Position numbers and translations under genes: made by a program. A stretch of DNA of 64,000 nt from Durusdinium trenchii (lineage: Eukaryota; Sar; Dinophyceae; Suessiales; Symbiodiniaceae), in NCBI GenBank assembly GCA_963970005.1, contig CAXAMN010021585.1, positions 389,739-453,738 on the forward strand. Direction: 5' to 3'. Positions within the stretch are counted from its first letter, which is position 1. Each line of letters starts with the position of its first letter. Below are positions 11,157-23,700 of the stretch, piece by piece. Under the pieces are notes generated by a model. It was given only the letters and a program-made list of their open reading frames with translations. It did not search any database and had not been told where the DNA came from.

Positions 11157-11965
11157 TGCCTTCCAGTGGCTATAGGGTTTGAACAATTGATATCAAGATG
11201 CCCTCGACTCTGAACTCCGCACACGCAGGACTTGGACTCCGCACGATGCTCTTGCATCCGCGTCCACCGCGAGAAAGAACTGGCGGACGAGTGCACGTGC
11301 TGCTTTCCGCCCGTGGTATTTGGTTGTTTGAAAGGATCTACCCTTCCAATGCTTTGTGGTTATATTTTTGATATGGTCGTGGCCCCTATCCTGAAAATAT
11401 TCTTAGGACCTTCCTTTCCGCATTCCAGCATGTTCAAAGGCCCCCCATGGGCCCTCAACGCTCTGGAGCCATCGTGCTTGAAGTCACGTGTGTGCCTGTG
11501 CAGCGGAGCAACGGGGCGATCGAAACCATCCGAGATCTATTGGTAAACCAAATTATAGGGTTTTCTACCAATACCCGAGGTATCGGAACGACACCCGATG
11601 TTTCGGTGGCCCTGAGGCCCAAACCCGATGTTTGCAAGCAGACCCTTTAATTTTTATGGGTTCAGGCTTACAGGGTATATTGTATCCTCGAAATGAGGTA
11701 CTCCCGTTTGCGATCGGAAAGTCTCCAGGATATATAATAAGTTCCGGATGTTTGTTGACACCGCTCAATCAACTTTGATTCAGGTTGGGGATGAAGGGCT
11801 CAACTTCGGGATTCAGATGAAAGTCTTGCGCCCATCGCAACCTTCTTTGCCCCTCAACAAGGAAATCACCTCCGAAAACCACTGCGAGTTGGTGTGACCT
11901 TCCAAAGTAATCTAGAAAATGGGATGTGGTTCCTACATGTATCATATAAATGAATTATATAGTTG

Positions 11966-12060
11966 CATACTGTATATATATACATATATATATATGATCA
12001 TATATACAGTATGTATATGTGTACCCATTTTCTGAGACTCCAGGTGTGTGTGTGTGTGTG
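11966..12060. repeat. AT-rich hairpin and GT microsatellite
   Basis: CATACTGTATATAT at 11966-11979 pairs with ATATATACAGTATG at 12000-12013 around an AT-rich loop. A (GT)n run follows at about 12043-12060. Confidence 0.75.
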
Positions 12061-13264
12061 ATCTCTCACCTTCACCGAAGGAATGACTGCTTCGGAGAAC
12101 GGTTGGACGCTTCGCTCTCGCCGAAGCGCGATCGAGTGGTCCACCGAAGGACGAGTTAGAACCCCCGGCGACCGGATTCGGGGAACTTTCGATCAAGCCA
12201 CGCATAAGACAACAGGCGTTGTTGTTATTTAGGACTCGGACTGTCAATTACAAGGGGTTTTGCTGTTGGAATCTGTTGGACAATAGAGGAAGTCTGACTG
12301 CAGGCGAGAATCCGAAAGGTGATCCTTGTCAGCGGAGTGGAGCGATGCGAAGTTCCCTTGATATAGCTTCAGCAGGCTACTATCCCAGAAAACGGTTTTG
12401 CAGCCCAGATCTAGGTGACAGCGACTAGGTGAGGTCACCAGAAGATGTTTGTGGAACAATAGACCCAGGGATCTTACTTGGTATGGTTGACAACAGATTT
12501 CTGGAAGTTGTTTCAGAAGGGCTTTGCATGCCTTCAGTGCATTCCGGTGGCCTTTCACTTCTAGTTACAACCCTTCTTTTGCAGGTGCGATGGTGAGACT
12601 GACCCTGCCCTAGAGCAAGATCCCTTCCTTAGCTACGATGGGCTGCTAGACCATCCTGTGTGGTGGAGGCTGTTTTTGGGAGAGAATCAGAGAGCATCCC
12701 TCCAAGTTTGGATGAGCAGATCGGGACTTGGGGTGTAAACAGCTCGTTGGTCAGAACTCGGAGACGTCCTACTCTACTCAGAGGCGCTCGAAACAAAAAA
12801 TTCAAATCCATTTGAAGTGACAGCCCCCTACTCTTGGCCCCTAAAAATTTGAACGTGTGACGTGTGATGGGGACAGTGTGATGCAGACCCATATAAATCA
12901 TTATATACTGCTATGACAGAACTTCAGCAGGCTGCAGGACTGACACAGCTCTTGCACAACGCATGTTAAATCATAAAACCTTGCTTCTTTGGGGAGTAAT
13001 GACCCGGCGCCCAGGTGGTAATGGTTCACCAGTTCTGAGACTTTCTCATCGTTGACCAGTTCTTGAATAAACCTTAAGAGCAAAAGCTACACATAAAGCA
13101 CTTTCCTAGCAGGGGTTGGGTTTGGGGGGCCCGAATCAAACCCTTCCCATTGGAGTTATTTTTGTCTAATCCATAATCCATACCTAGGCTCTGTCTCATT
13201 TCATTACCTGTAGCAGTTGGTAAAAGGTCTTATCACATTACTTTGTCGCCTGTTTTAGAGACGT

Positions 13265-13300
13265 CGGCCTGCAACCTAACCATCATCCACTGGGCCCTGA
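13265..13300 (+). repeat. Dispersed repeat family D
   Basis: The segment 'gcaacctaaccatcatccac' followed by 'tgggccc' recurs with changes at about 28880-28922 and 56967-56995, always in non-coding DNA. I infer a dispersed intronic or intergenic repeat. Confidence 0.5.
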
Positions 13301-13462
13301 TGTCAGGCATATACCCCATCCATACACCAAGAGCAAACACCCAAATTATCCCAAGACCAGCTTACGTCACCTCGATCGGGTGCTTTGCGGTGGAACGGGG
13401 TTGATGTCCATGTATTCCCGAACAGGGTCGATGTCAATTTTTTCCCGGTTTCTAGATTCTAT

Positions 13463-13550
13463 ACCAGGACCCTCCGACAGGTCACCCATTGAGGCCTGTT
13501 AGGGTCCAACAACCCTCAACTAACAGCCTGTTGGAGGGTGCTGGTAGACA
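13463..13550 (+). repeat. Dispersed repeat family A, copy 1
   Basis: 'ccaggaccctccgacaggtc' and 'gggtccaacaaccctcaact' followed by 'aacagcctg' and 'ggagggtgctgg' are nearly identical to the block at 58920-59010. The same order and spacing in both copies suggest a mobile or duplicated intronic element of about 90 bp or more. Confidence 0.7.
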
Positions 13551-13775
13551 TTTCGAGACAGTCAGATTCTATGCCAGATTCTATATAGCGACAGTGTTCC
13601 CAAGTCGAACATCTTGAACGAACGTGTTGAAACAACATGTTGGGTCGGAACGCTCCACGAAGGTCCTGTTGGAGTCGGAGCGAGTTCCTGTTGGGCTCAT
13701 CGGACATGGAGCGCTCGTCTCAACTCTTTTGTACCCCCCGACGGTGGAGCGCCAAAAAGCCGGACACACGCGGGA

Positions 13776-13795
13776 GGGGGGGGGGGGGGGGGGGG
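13776..13795 (+). repeat. Poly-G tract (20 G)
   Basis: A run of 20 G directly follows GCGGGA. It could form a G-quadruplex, but it could also be a sequencing or assembly length error, and it shifts any reading frame through it. Confidence 0.85.
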
Positions 13796-13892
13796 ATGTG
13801 CGGATTCGGAGTTCTGCAGATGGAAGGGATCCAAGAACGGTAGAGTTCGATGTCGAAGGAACGGTTCTGGAATATGTCCCAGACACTCCATG

Positions 13893-13960
13893 TCTGTCAT
13901 GCCTACATTGACCCCTCAAACCACCCCAATGTAGGTAAATATACCATACATGGAGTGTTT
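13893..13960 (-). repeat. Dispersed repeat family C, copy 1
   Basis: 'gcctacattgacccctcaaa' followed by 'ccaccccaatgtagg' is the reverse complement of the block at 19640-19680. Both copies continue into 'ccatacatggagtg'. CCTACATTG and CAATGTAGG can pair, giving a short stem. Confidence 0.65.
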
Positions 13961-15289
13961 GGGTGTTGGAGTATGTTAGAAGTCTCGGCATTTTGAAGCC
14001 TTCAGACGGAGGACCTCGGCTCCAGGTTTGCTTTTCAAAGCGTGATCGTGGCGTTGCCCTCCCCTTCAAGAAAGAAATTAGTTCCGAGCTTCACCTATTA
14101 AGGATACGGCCAGTACTACGGCAGAGGACAGAGGTCAATCCTGGATGGGGCTCCGGAGTGTTTGGGGGTGAGTGACTGAAGGGCCGAAGTATGTTCGTTT
14201 CGCGGGAAGTTGGAGACCCAGAAAGTAGAAAGTCTTGTCTTTGTTGCATCATCGAAACCGCTTGTTTACTCACTCGTTGATATTTTTGGCTGCTGCAGGC
14301 ACACTACTCGTGCCACACGATGCAATGCAAGGCGCCGGCGCATTGCGCTGCTGTTTCGTTTGCTGCCACCATGAGGCTTGAAGCCAAAGAAGGTAATTTT
14401 GATACATTGCGATAGTATCCATGGGAAAAAGATGGAAAAAGGCATAAAACCATTCAAGTTGTTGGTGTTTGTTGAGGGTTTGTTATGCCTGATAGGATGG
14501 TTCACGATGTCACCAAGGACATTCCTCCTGGCAACAACCAATGGATGCTAAAGATGCACCCACAAGCCGTTTTGCGGGGGTCCATGTGGGTTTCCGCAGT
14601 ATACCTATTACATTCCTTTGCAATGTATTTGTTGGGGTTGTTTGTTTCAAACAAAACAATTACAAAACATAGTTCTTGGGGCAGGCGGCAGAAGTTTCTG
14701 TAGTGCATGCACTTTTGGGATTTTGGATAGACTGGGGGACATGACCAATTAGTGATACTTCATCCAAAAGAAACATCAAGAAACCACTTTCGGCGCCAAA
14801 CCGGCACCGAAACGCCTCAAACCTGTTGTTGCACACTTGGCCCGTTGCACTACTGACAAACCAAAGGTAAACCGGTAAACCCATGAAGCGGCAGTGTTTC
14901 CAGAAAACGACTATACATCAAGCCATCAAGCGACTGAAATTGTTTGAGTTTCACAAACCGACAACAATTTTACATATCCGGGTGTCTGGTATGATAATGA
15001 TCCTTCGATGCACTTTGATGCTCTCTTGAAGCATGTGCTCGCCTCAACCTACCTGGGCAAATGGGTACAAGATGGTACCAGCACCTGCTTTGTTGTTTGG
15101 GTCATGTCCCATGTTCTATAGGGCACTTGAAGTTCGGGTCCCAGGTACCTCCTAAGAGGACCCTTCGCAGGTACGCCCCAGCGGGCGCAGCTGCAGCTCC
15201 CCGCGCCCACCTCACGTCGCGACGAGGCCATCGACCAGGAAGTGCAGCTCCACTCCTCCGAGCGAAGTTTCCAAGATCGCTTCGGCAGG

Positions 15290-15400
15290 CGCTTCTGGGC
15301 TCCTCCTCGGGCGTCCTCGTGTCCGGATTCACGTCCGAACCGTCGGTCGGAGCGTTCAGTGTGGAGCGGTTCGGCTTCGGTTTCGGTTCGACACGGCCGG
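15290..15400 (+). pseudogene. Degenerate or frame-split FG-GAP-like repeat
   Basis: One frame reads ALLGSSSGVLVSGFTSEP then SVGAFSVERFGFG, which fits the second half of an FG-GAP repeat (GDTLVVGA...SGSAYVFER). The preceding SFQDRFG, which would be the first half, is in another frame only a few bases upstream. Either a frameshift or an unrecognised splice separates them. It may be a 5' exon of the large plus-strand FG-GAP gene or a decayed copy. Confidence 0.35.
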
Positions 15401-16598
15401 GGAGCTCGGGTCGGGGGTCTTGGGGCCGGCTGAAACTGGAGTGGGTGGTTCCCCGGCCGCACCCGAGAGGGATGCTTCAGGGTCTTTCCCGGACACGGAT
15501 GTCCACCCCAAACACGCGTGCCTTGGGGCCGGCCGTTCCGACTGGAGCCTGAAAAAGCCGAATGAGTGGTGCGATGTTTCTTTGGAACTCCCAGAAGTTC
15601 GGCTAAGAAATCGTCTTTTGCTCCAGAGGTATATCACTTGGATTTGATTCTACTTGCTGTGAGAGGGCAAATCAACCTCCCCGCATCTCCGTCTCCGCCA
15701 TGGCCAAGGTTACTTTAGTTGTGTCTGTGTTTTGTTTTTGTTGGGTGTCCGCTGTCTCAACCCCTGCTTCTCTCAGGAGCCTCACGATCTCAGGCTGTCG
15801 GACAGGGGCCGTGGCCAGGGGTGGGGAAACACATCAGAAACAGCGAAGATCGAGCTCGTCAGCCTGGATTTTTGAGGGGACCTCAGAAAAAGATAGAAAA
15901 AGTAACCGCTACAATTAACATCAAGTATCCAGCACCCTCACTCCCACGTCTCCAATATATAGCTGGAGGGGCCTAATAGGCCCTGTTGGAGATGTTAATG
16001 ACCCTGTGAAGTCAGGTGCTGATACAGTAACTGTTCTGTCATGTCCCATGTTCTAGACTTTTCTAGGATCCTTGGAGTCCAGTCCAGCGGAATGCAGGTG
16101 GTATACCGGATGACCGACGGACTGAAGGGTGACCTTTGTCGCGAGACGAAGGGTCGCGTCAGGTGGAGTTGCCACAAGGTCATGCAGGGTCCAATAAAAC
16201 CATGGATTCAACCAATAAACCGGTATGAACACCGGTCACCGTCTCCCAGTTCGTTAGTGTTTCTGAACGCATGCTCAACACCTGTTTTTGTCGGGTTCGT
16301 TCTGCCGAGCGAACGGACTCACAGAGTCGGATGGAACCTGGGTCTTCGCACACTCCATGAGGGGCACGGCAATTGTTGAACAAATTTCCCACGAGATGTG
16401 GCCACTTAGTAAACTGGATCAGGAGATTTGGGTCTGTGATGGTCTGTGATCCTTTGCTTTCTCTCGCCAGGTGCTCTTGACGTTCGAACGTTTCGGTTTT
16501 CACAACTCCCAGGCCGATGGCACCGCAGTAACTGCAGGTGAAAATGGTTCAAGGACCATGTTTCGTTTCGTCACCTCAGCTCCTGACCAGCTGACCTC

Positions 16599-16646
16599 TT
16601 TGATGTCTTATATCTCGTATATATATATATATATAAGACATCAAAG
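16599..16646. repeat. Hairpin with TA core
   Basis: TTTGATGTCTTATAT at about 16599-16613 pairs with ATATAAGACATCAAA at about 16631-16645 across a TA-rich loop. Copies of 'gaccagct..tgacctctt' flank it on both sides, as expected for a small inverted-repeat element with duplicated flanks. Confidence 0.7.
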
Positions 16647-16734
16647 ATATGTCTCCTGACCAGCTCCTGACCTCTTTTGATGTCCTTTGTTTGGGACCGA
16701 ACTTACAGCCTTGTGGTGACCGAACCATCGATCT

Positions 16735-16776
16735 CGCTCCGCGTCCGACTCCGCGTGGCTCGGTCCGGACTTCGGG
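16735..16776 (+). CDS. Candidate FG-GAP exon (first half of repeat)
   Basis: The frame RSASDSAWLGPDFG ends just before a run of five G. It fits the 'ASDGA...FG' start of an FG-GAP repeat and would be completed by the exon beginning about 17581 (SGMQPITSTGILVAQ). Splice sites are not clear. Downstream bases in another frame read GAGDTVAAGG, so a homopolymer frameshift is also possible. Confidence 0.35.
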
Positions 16777-17454
16777 GGAGCGACCCGGTCGCTGGTGCAG
16801 GTGACACGGTCGCTGCCGGGGGCCTAAGACGAAGCGACATGAAGAAGAGGCCCAGACACGCCGCATGAGGTGTGGCAGATTTGCCATGATTTACATTCAA
16901 GTGGTTTAGGGGGTCAATTGCATATTCGATGCAGTGAATCTAGTGACCGCGAACTGGGTAGTCAGACGTCATTCAGGACAGCCCTTACTTACTTCAGCTT
17001 CAGTAGCAGGGGGTCAACTGTCCATGCCCTTGGGCTCTACCAAACCCAAAGTTTACTTCCTGGTTGCAACTCTATCCAGTTTGTACTTCAACATCCATAT
17101 TAGGTTCATGAGTCCAAACCCGGAGTTTCACGCTGGTAGCTTACCCTTTGCAGTAGTCTATTCCGTTCATGTTTGGTGGTCAACCAAGGTATCCCGGTGC
17201 CCTGACACATAGCATCCCATAGCCATATGTCTTCGACCTCACAAGCAATAAATGATCCCATACAACCACCCATATTGGATCGCTTGGGACAGCGGTCTTT
17301 TGTATGCGACCCCCAGAAGGTTCGGTTCCAGAAGGTTCGACTACCCAGCTCAGCCGAGAAAGGGGGACCCGGTAGTAAAACATAAACCCAATCAAACCCA
17401 TATCTACGAAGGGCTCCAAACACATCGGCAGAAGGTACTTGGAAGGATCTGTCC

Positions 17455-17535
17455 CTACCTTCTGTGTGGATGTGGGACAGGAGGTTCAGGGAGGGTTAAT
17501 CTTTCGGGGGTCCGAAACCACAGCTCCTCCCAGTG
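17455..17535 (+). repeat. Dispersed repeat family B, copy 1
   Basis: 'ctaccttctgtgtggatgtg', then 'ggagggttaatcttt' and 'gtccgaaaccacagct' match the block at 47488-47566 in order and spacing. Both copies lie in non-coding DNA of the FG-GAP gene region. Confidence 0.65.
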
Positions 17536-17580
17536 GTTTAATGAAACCCCCTGCCCTCATCCTCCAGCCCTATGGTAAAG

Positions 17581-17712
17581 AGTGGGATGCAGCCCATCAC
17601 CTCCACCGGGATCTTGGTCGCTCAGGTCGGCGCGCCGGGGGACAACGACCGGGGCGATTTCAGCGGAGCGGTTTACGTGTTCCTCCGCAAAGCGGATACG
17701 TTTACCGAGCAG
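17581..17712 (+). CDS. FG-GAP exon 1 of chain
   Basis: Encodes SGMQPITSTGILVAQ followed by VGAPGDNDRGDFSGAVYVF and LRKADTFTEQ, a textbook FG-GAP repeat with the Asp-rich loop GDNDRGDF. The exact start is uncertain (AG at 17579-17580 or 17581-17582). It ends CAG before GCGAGT, a GC donor, in phase 0. Confidence 0.8.
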
Positions 17713-20702
17713 GCGAGTCATTCGATCACTGGGAATGGTGGGAATTTGTTTAGTGCTGATTCATGTTGAACAAACTAAAGAACAGATTATCGTGTTGATT
17801 CATGTTCAGATTCAATACATTTGGATGACAAAACCTCTTCATATGGGGAGCTGGTGAATCCCCTTTTTGGGGAAAAGGGTGTTTGTTCTGTCCCGCTCCC
17901 ATGTTCCTGGACAGTAACTCCAAGCGATGCATGACACTGCATGGCTGCATGGTGAGAACTTTTGCTCCCCGCTTTAGGAGCAGCGAGGTTGGTTGGATTG
18001 GGCAGTGACATGGAATTGAACCCCTACCTGCTTTGCTGGTGCCTTTTTGACTAGCTCTTGCACGGAAGGGAGATGGAGGGAGCTGGAGGGAGCCGGGGGC
18101 GAATGAATCCATATTCCCCATTAAATGGGGAGCCGAGGAGCTACAGGCAGTTCCCCAACCTCTTGCTAGTTCATGTGTGCCCTTAACCATTGACCTACCA
18201 TTGACCTGCCGTTGATGGTGAGTCGCCAGGCGAAGCTGACTGCCGATGATGGATTTAGGGATTCGTACTTCGGCCAGGATGTACGGGTACTCAGGACGTC
18301 CTGAGTCCGCACTGGCCACGGCCACTGTGTCCGGATGGGGAGGGGGGGAGGGATTTCCAGGAGAAAAGGGAGAAAGGAGCTATACCTGAGGAATCAGGAA
18401 TCGCTGGCTAGTTATTTATGCGAATCTTAATGGAAGGTGGATAGTGGATAGCGGTTAGATGTGGTTAGTATTGCATGGTTGATCAATTGCGCCAAGGGAA
18501 ATCTATGATCACTGAGTCTGAGCATCAACAACTGTGTTCCCTTTTTGGGGTGTTCATTTCTAGTGTTCAAAAGATTGTGGTGTGGCGCCAGTTGGGATTA
18601 CATTTGCATCGATGTGCCATTCTGCGTTCGGTGTGCCATTTGAGGGTTCTGAGTCCCGCACCATGCCATGCGTTTCTCTGTGAGACTCGAAGGGTCGAAG
18701 ACCAAGAGACTTCCGGTTAGACGAATCAATCAGTCTCCCGTGGTGCGGTATCGTGCGGTGTTTCCATTTTTTTTGGGGGGTAAAGAGCCTCTTGAGGTGC
18801 AAGACATATATTAAACATGGTTCCGCTCACAGGAGTGAGTGGAATTTAGACCCTAAGTGAGAGGATCACGGGATCGGGCATCCTTCAATCACCACCCCTT
18901 TGCAACTCCTTGTGCTGACCACAAGGAATTGATGCCCCATTTGGCTTCCATCAGCGTGGCAGTTGTCATTTGCTACCTTGGCAGCCAGCTCAGGTCAGCA
19001 TTTTTGGCGACGCCATCCTCATTGGCGCAGATCGAGATAGCCTCAGTGGGAAGAAGGCTCGACACATCGCCGTCCGGCTTGAGGTTATCGGGTGCATCGG
19101 TTTAGGGCCTGGTTCAAGGCGCAAATCCGGTCAAGTCCAATCTTTTTGAAGGAAAAAAACATACCTCATTGACTGATCTACCTAGACCACATTGACTGGG
19201 CCCGATTTGCAACGCGAGAAAAACACAGAGGCACATATTCGCTCATTGCGTCAACGATGTGTGTAACTGGGTGACGCCTCATCTAGCGGCGTAGCGAGCG
19301 CTTTCGGAGGCCTGTCCTTTCATAGCCTACCGACCTCAACTCCAGGGGATTGCTCCAGGATTTTGGGCTCTGACTACCTCCTGACAAGGTGTTTGCAGCA
19401 GTTTGCATAGGCATTGAAGGACTCTTTTGAGAATGTTTTTGGAGCCCTTGGGTATTTTTCATGATCTTGCATCCTTGGTTTGACTTGTGTGACTTGACCT
19501 TGCTGTTGGCTGAGTACTGGATCGAAACAGAGACTGAGCGATGCATACTTTGCGGACAGGAACTACATACCTACGTACATCCATGCATCCATAGATCCAA
19601 TATACAGGTACAATATGTTGCAATACGCTACCCAGACGCTCAATGTATGCCATATATGCCTACATTGGGGTGGTTTGGGGGGTCAATGTAAGCATATATT
19701 CCATACATGGAGTGTATTATGGGCTACACTTGAATACAATGTATACCAGGACCTGCAAAGTGACCGTCCTGGAGATCCCCGGATGAAATCGATCACAGAC
19801 AAACAGGCCTGCTACAGGGTCACGAGGCCAGACATCAAAGCTGTCACTTTGAAGGTCCATATGCAATACATACCGAAAAGGGGCCGATACGTTGAGTGTG
19901 TTCGTTGCCACACAACCCTTCTCCAAGCAGGTTTTGCCAAACATCCGAAATAGCTCCCCGCCAACAGATAGAAAGCCCAATCCCCTCTAAACATGTATAT
20001 CATTGCATCATGTATTTGTACTGTGTTTGCATGTTTTTTCCTTTCATCCTGTTTTAGGGCTCTTCAATCATACGCCGCGCCAGGACTGCTTGTTTTTCGT
20101 GGGTCTCCTGCGTCTCCTCACACAGTGTCAGGGGGTCTCCTCTCGCCAGGACAGCGGCTCTGCATACATCTTCCGCCGCAATGTCGATGCTGCTCGGAAT
20201 GTACAGACGGTCGTCGGACCGGGGAGGTCAAGTCCTCATTCCTCCAAACTTATTTGATCTTATGTTATATTAATACTATAAATATATATATATATATGAG
20301 CTACCTTATTTATTTACGCAAAGCTGTTTAGTAAAGGACCGACATTGGGATTGCAGAATTTGCATTTTACTTGGAAAACGATAATGCACTCATCAAAAAA
20401 CGATAACATATTGATAGCATCATGTTTAATTATAGGAAAGCTTAGTTTGCATAGCTGCAGTACAGCTTTTTAACCATGAAGACCACCAGGGAACCTCGTT
20501 TCTGCTTAGTGTAGCCTTTCCCAAACCGTTTTTGACTTCGGACTTTGGCGACAGGTTTGTCCGAAATGTAGCTGTAGTCAAACGATAACCTAAACGATAA
20601 CCAAACGATAACGTAAATGTAGACGAACCTGTGCTACGAAACCAGTGCCCCACTTGTACCATATCTTCCAAACAAGCTAAAGACATGGCTGGTCTACTAC
20701 TG

Positions 20703-20741
<39 letters not shown>

Positions 20742-23700
20742 TATATATATATACTACTACTACTACTACTACTACTTCTACTGAAATTCAAGAGAAACTC
20801 AAACAAGTATACTCATCTAGCTGTGGACAAGGTGTCCTTGAAATTCATCGACGCTTTGTCGAAAGTCGGCCATGGATGAGCTGCTGGAGCCAGAGCCTCC
20901 AAACCCGGCTGTGGAGGCAGCTTCTGACAACCCACAGGAACAGACTTTGTCTTTTGAAGGCAGTGTGACCGCTCTTTACTGTAAAGCTTTAGTGTAGTAT
21001 ACTATGTGGATGTTTCTTTGAAAGGCGGTGTGGCTGCTCTATACTAGAAGCTTTGACATAGTATGCTATGTGGATATTTCTTTGGAAATCGGTGTGACCG
21101 CTCTAAACTATAAAACTTTTAGTATAGCATACTATGAGGGTGTTTTCTGTTGAGAGCGAAGTGACCGCTTTGTACCATAAAGTTTGGACCATAGTATACC
21201 ATAGTATACCCACATAAAGCGGTGTAATCGCGTAGACGAGGAACACACAAAAGGGTTCGATCTTTCAAGGGGGGTGGCTGCTGTATTGGTTGAAAGCGGT
21301 GTGCCTGCTCATGTCAAAGCAATGTTGGCAAGTAACACAACCAATCCCAAAAGAAGTTTATGTCACAAGAAACACCAAAAACATGTTTGTTTCAATCTTA
21401 ACCTCTTTGAAGTCTCAATGAGACAAGCAAAAGTGCAAACACATTAAAAACACAATGGATCCTTCTTATGTCTACTTAAAAATGACGTATAACCGTATAA
21501 CTTACTGTTTAATAAGATTTAAGGTACAAACATATATATGTAAATATATATAAGTGGGTTTTAAACAGGTTAAATATAAATAACTATTGTAGGACAAGTA
21601 GAAGCGGACCTATAGGCAGGGTTGGATGTTTTTTTTGTCAACGCGAGGTTTGTGCCTGGTGACGTATGGGAACCCGGTTGGTCGAATCCTTATGTAAACA
21701 TGTCTTTTCCTTAACCAACAGTATTTGGAGACGGGTCAACTCCTGAAGCCCTGGTCACTTTGCCTGGGACCAGGTTCTCGGGGGCTTTATAAAATGCCCA
21801 CCCCACAAAGACACCAGCGTAGTTGTTCTAATTTGTGGGTTCCTCAGGTGACACTCTCCAAGTCTACCCGACTGTGGCCCTAAAGTGGTCTGGGTGGTCT
21901 GGACATGTCTGGACAAGTCGTTGTTTTCACCTTCTGTGCGGCCTGGAAAGAGGGTCAGAATAGGAAACCGAAGCTGGGGATTGACCAAATGCAAACTCCA
22001 AATCACCCCAACACACCTCCAAAAAACGGAGTTGTAGTTGTTCTTGGGCGGGGTATGACGATGCCTCGCCCGAGACGGAAACCTGGTGCTTAGAAAAAGA
22101 CAACGTGTAGTTGTACCTCTTCGTGGGGTTGTGTCATTGTATAAACTGAGGTGACTGCGGTGCAAACCAAAGCCCCCGGCCAACTAAGCCAAGAAAATTG
22201 CCAACCATGGAAAAGAACAAATACCACCGTCCGGTGGTAATTGTTTGCCCTTGCCATCGCATTGTTTTTTGTTCAGACTGTTTTTTACTGATTGGTCCTT
22301 CTTTGACCCTTCTGTCACGTTCTCTGTACACTGCATGTCACCTCTGTCAAGTTCTTTGTGCTGTTCCAACGCCGGCTGGTCTCCCCCGGCTCCAACATCT
22401 GGTCCGGTTTGAGCCCGGTCCCGGCTTTTTTAGACACTAGGTTGAAGAGAGCTTGACACAAGATAGGCCCCTAAGAGTCTATCATTGTAAAAAGAGGTTG
22501 GTGTAGCATGTTGTAGGCAGTTTATCTTGGTCCAACCGTTCTATCAACGGCCGTGTTTTTTAAATGGAAACCGCAGCCCAAGCAGATAAGGCAGATAAGT
22601 AATCGGTATACATGTTGGACTCTAGGGAATGTGGTGATGTGATTGCTTTTGGGAGTGCCACGGAAATGGTAAGAACATGCTAAAAGGCATTGCTGCAAAA
22701 CAGTGTTTTTTTCTACAGACAGACTAAAGCAGACTGATGTCTTTTTTTTGGCGTCAAGTTTTCAAAATTTAGAATGCTTGTTTGTCCAACTCCACTCTTA
22801 AGTTGTACAATTTCTCGCGTTTTGTCAGTGTTCCAGGGGTGATGCATTTGCTGCTTAGGAATTGTGTTGATGGAGTTTTTTGCTCCTAGGCGGCTTCGCT
22901 TTCGAGTCGTTGGACTTCGCGCGTCAGCAACTCGCTGTGAGGTCTGGCAGCAGGAGGCCAAGCTTACCGCCAAGGACTGCCAGAACGAGAATGAGTGGGG
23001 CTCGACTAAGTGAGTGGAATTACTTCACTTCGAGTGATCCCCACCATGACAGTTCAATCTGACAAATTTTCTGGCATGTATTGAAACATTATGTTGGCAT
23101 TCTTTCTGGCACATTCTGCTGCTTGGCAGATGTGATTGACACTCTTGCAAGACAGCCGCGTGCCGCCTGTCAGGTGTCTGGTCCGGTAGAGGCAAAGGAA
23201 GAAGAGGTTTACAGGACGCACAACAGAAATTGACATATATTGCGACAGTCTTTTTGGTTTCTTATTGTACATTTTTACTTGCCATATTGTCTGGCAGGTT
23301 GGTGTTTGTGGTTGTGCGTTGTGGTTCTGTGCTGTGGATGTGTCTTTCTGGCTGTGTGCTGTGGATGTGTCTTTGTGGATGTGTCTTTGTTTGTGGACAT
23401 GGAGTATATGATGGACCTGTGGCCAGTGGATTCATTCGCCTTCCGCGGCCGGAGCGCGCTGGTTCACCGCATGAGTTGAAGTAGCGCGTGTCTGTAACCG
23501 AAGCAACCTTTCGTTTGTTCATACACGCACCTTCTGCGTGTGCGTTTTGCCACAACAACACTGCCTTACACAGATGCGCGCTCCGGCAGCGGAGTGCGCA
23601 GCTTGGAGCATGTGGATGCGTTGCTTTTTGCGGTGCATGGGGTTGTTTCGGTCGGTTCGCTTCGGTCAGCAAGTGAAGTGGTAGAGCCGCAAAGGAAAAG

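Larger units (their letters stand above)
11187..15289. other. Non-coding strand-switch region
   Basis: Between the start of minus-strand gene B and the plus-strand FG-GAP exons I find no exon that I can support. The region holds an AT palindrome, a GT run, a poly-G tract and copies of several dispersed repeats, listed separately. The long minus-strand frame at 13581-14069 is mainly repeat sequence plus the translated poly-G tract and is not called as a gene. Confidence 0.5.

Noticed and set aside
13581-14069. Minus-strand frame of 162 codons with a poly-Pro run
   Set aside because: The Pro run is the translated poly-G tract and another part is dispersed repeat family C. No independent support.
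21680-21695. tRNA T-loop-like word (ggttggtcgaatcc)
   Set aside because: No matching acceptor, D-arm or anticodon arm could be folded around it.
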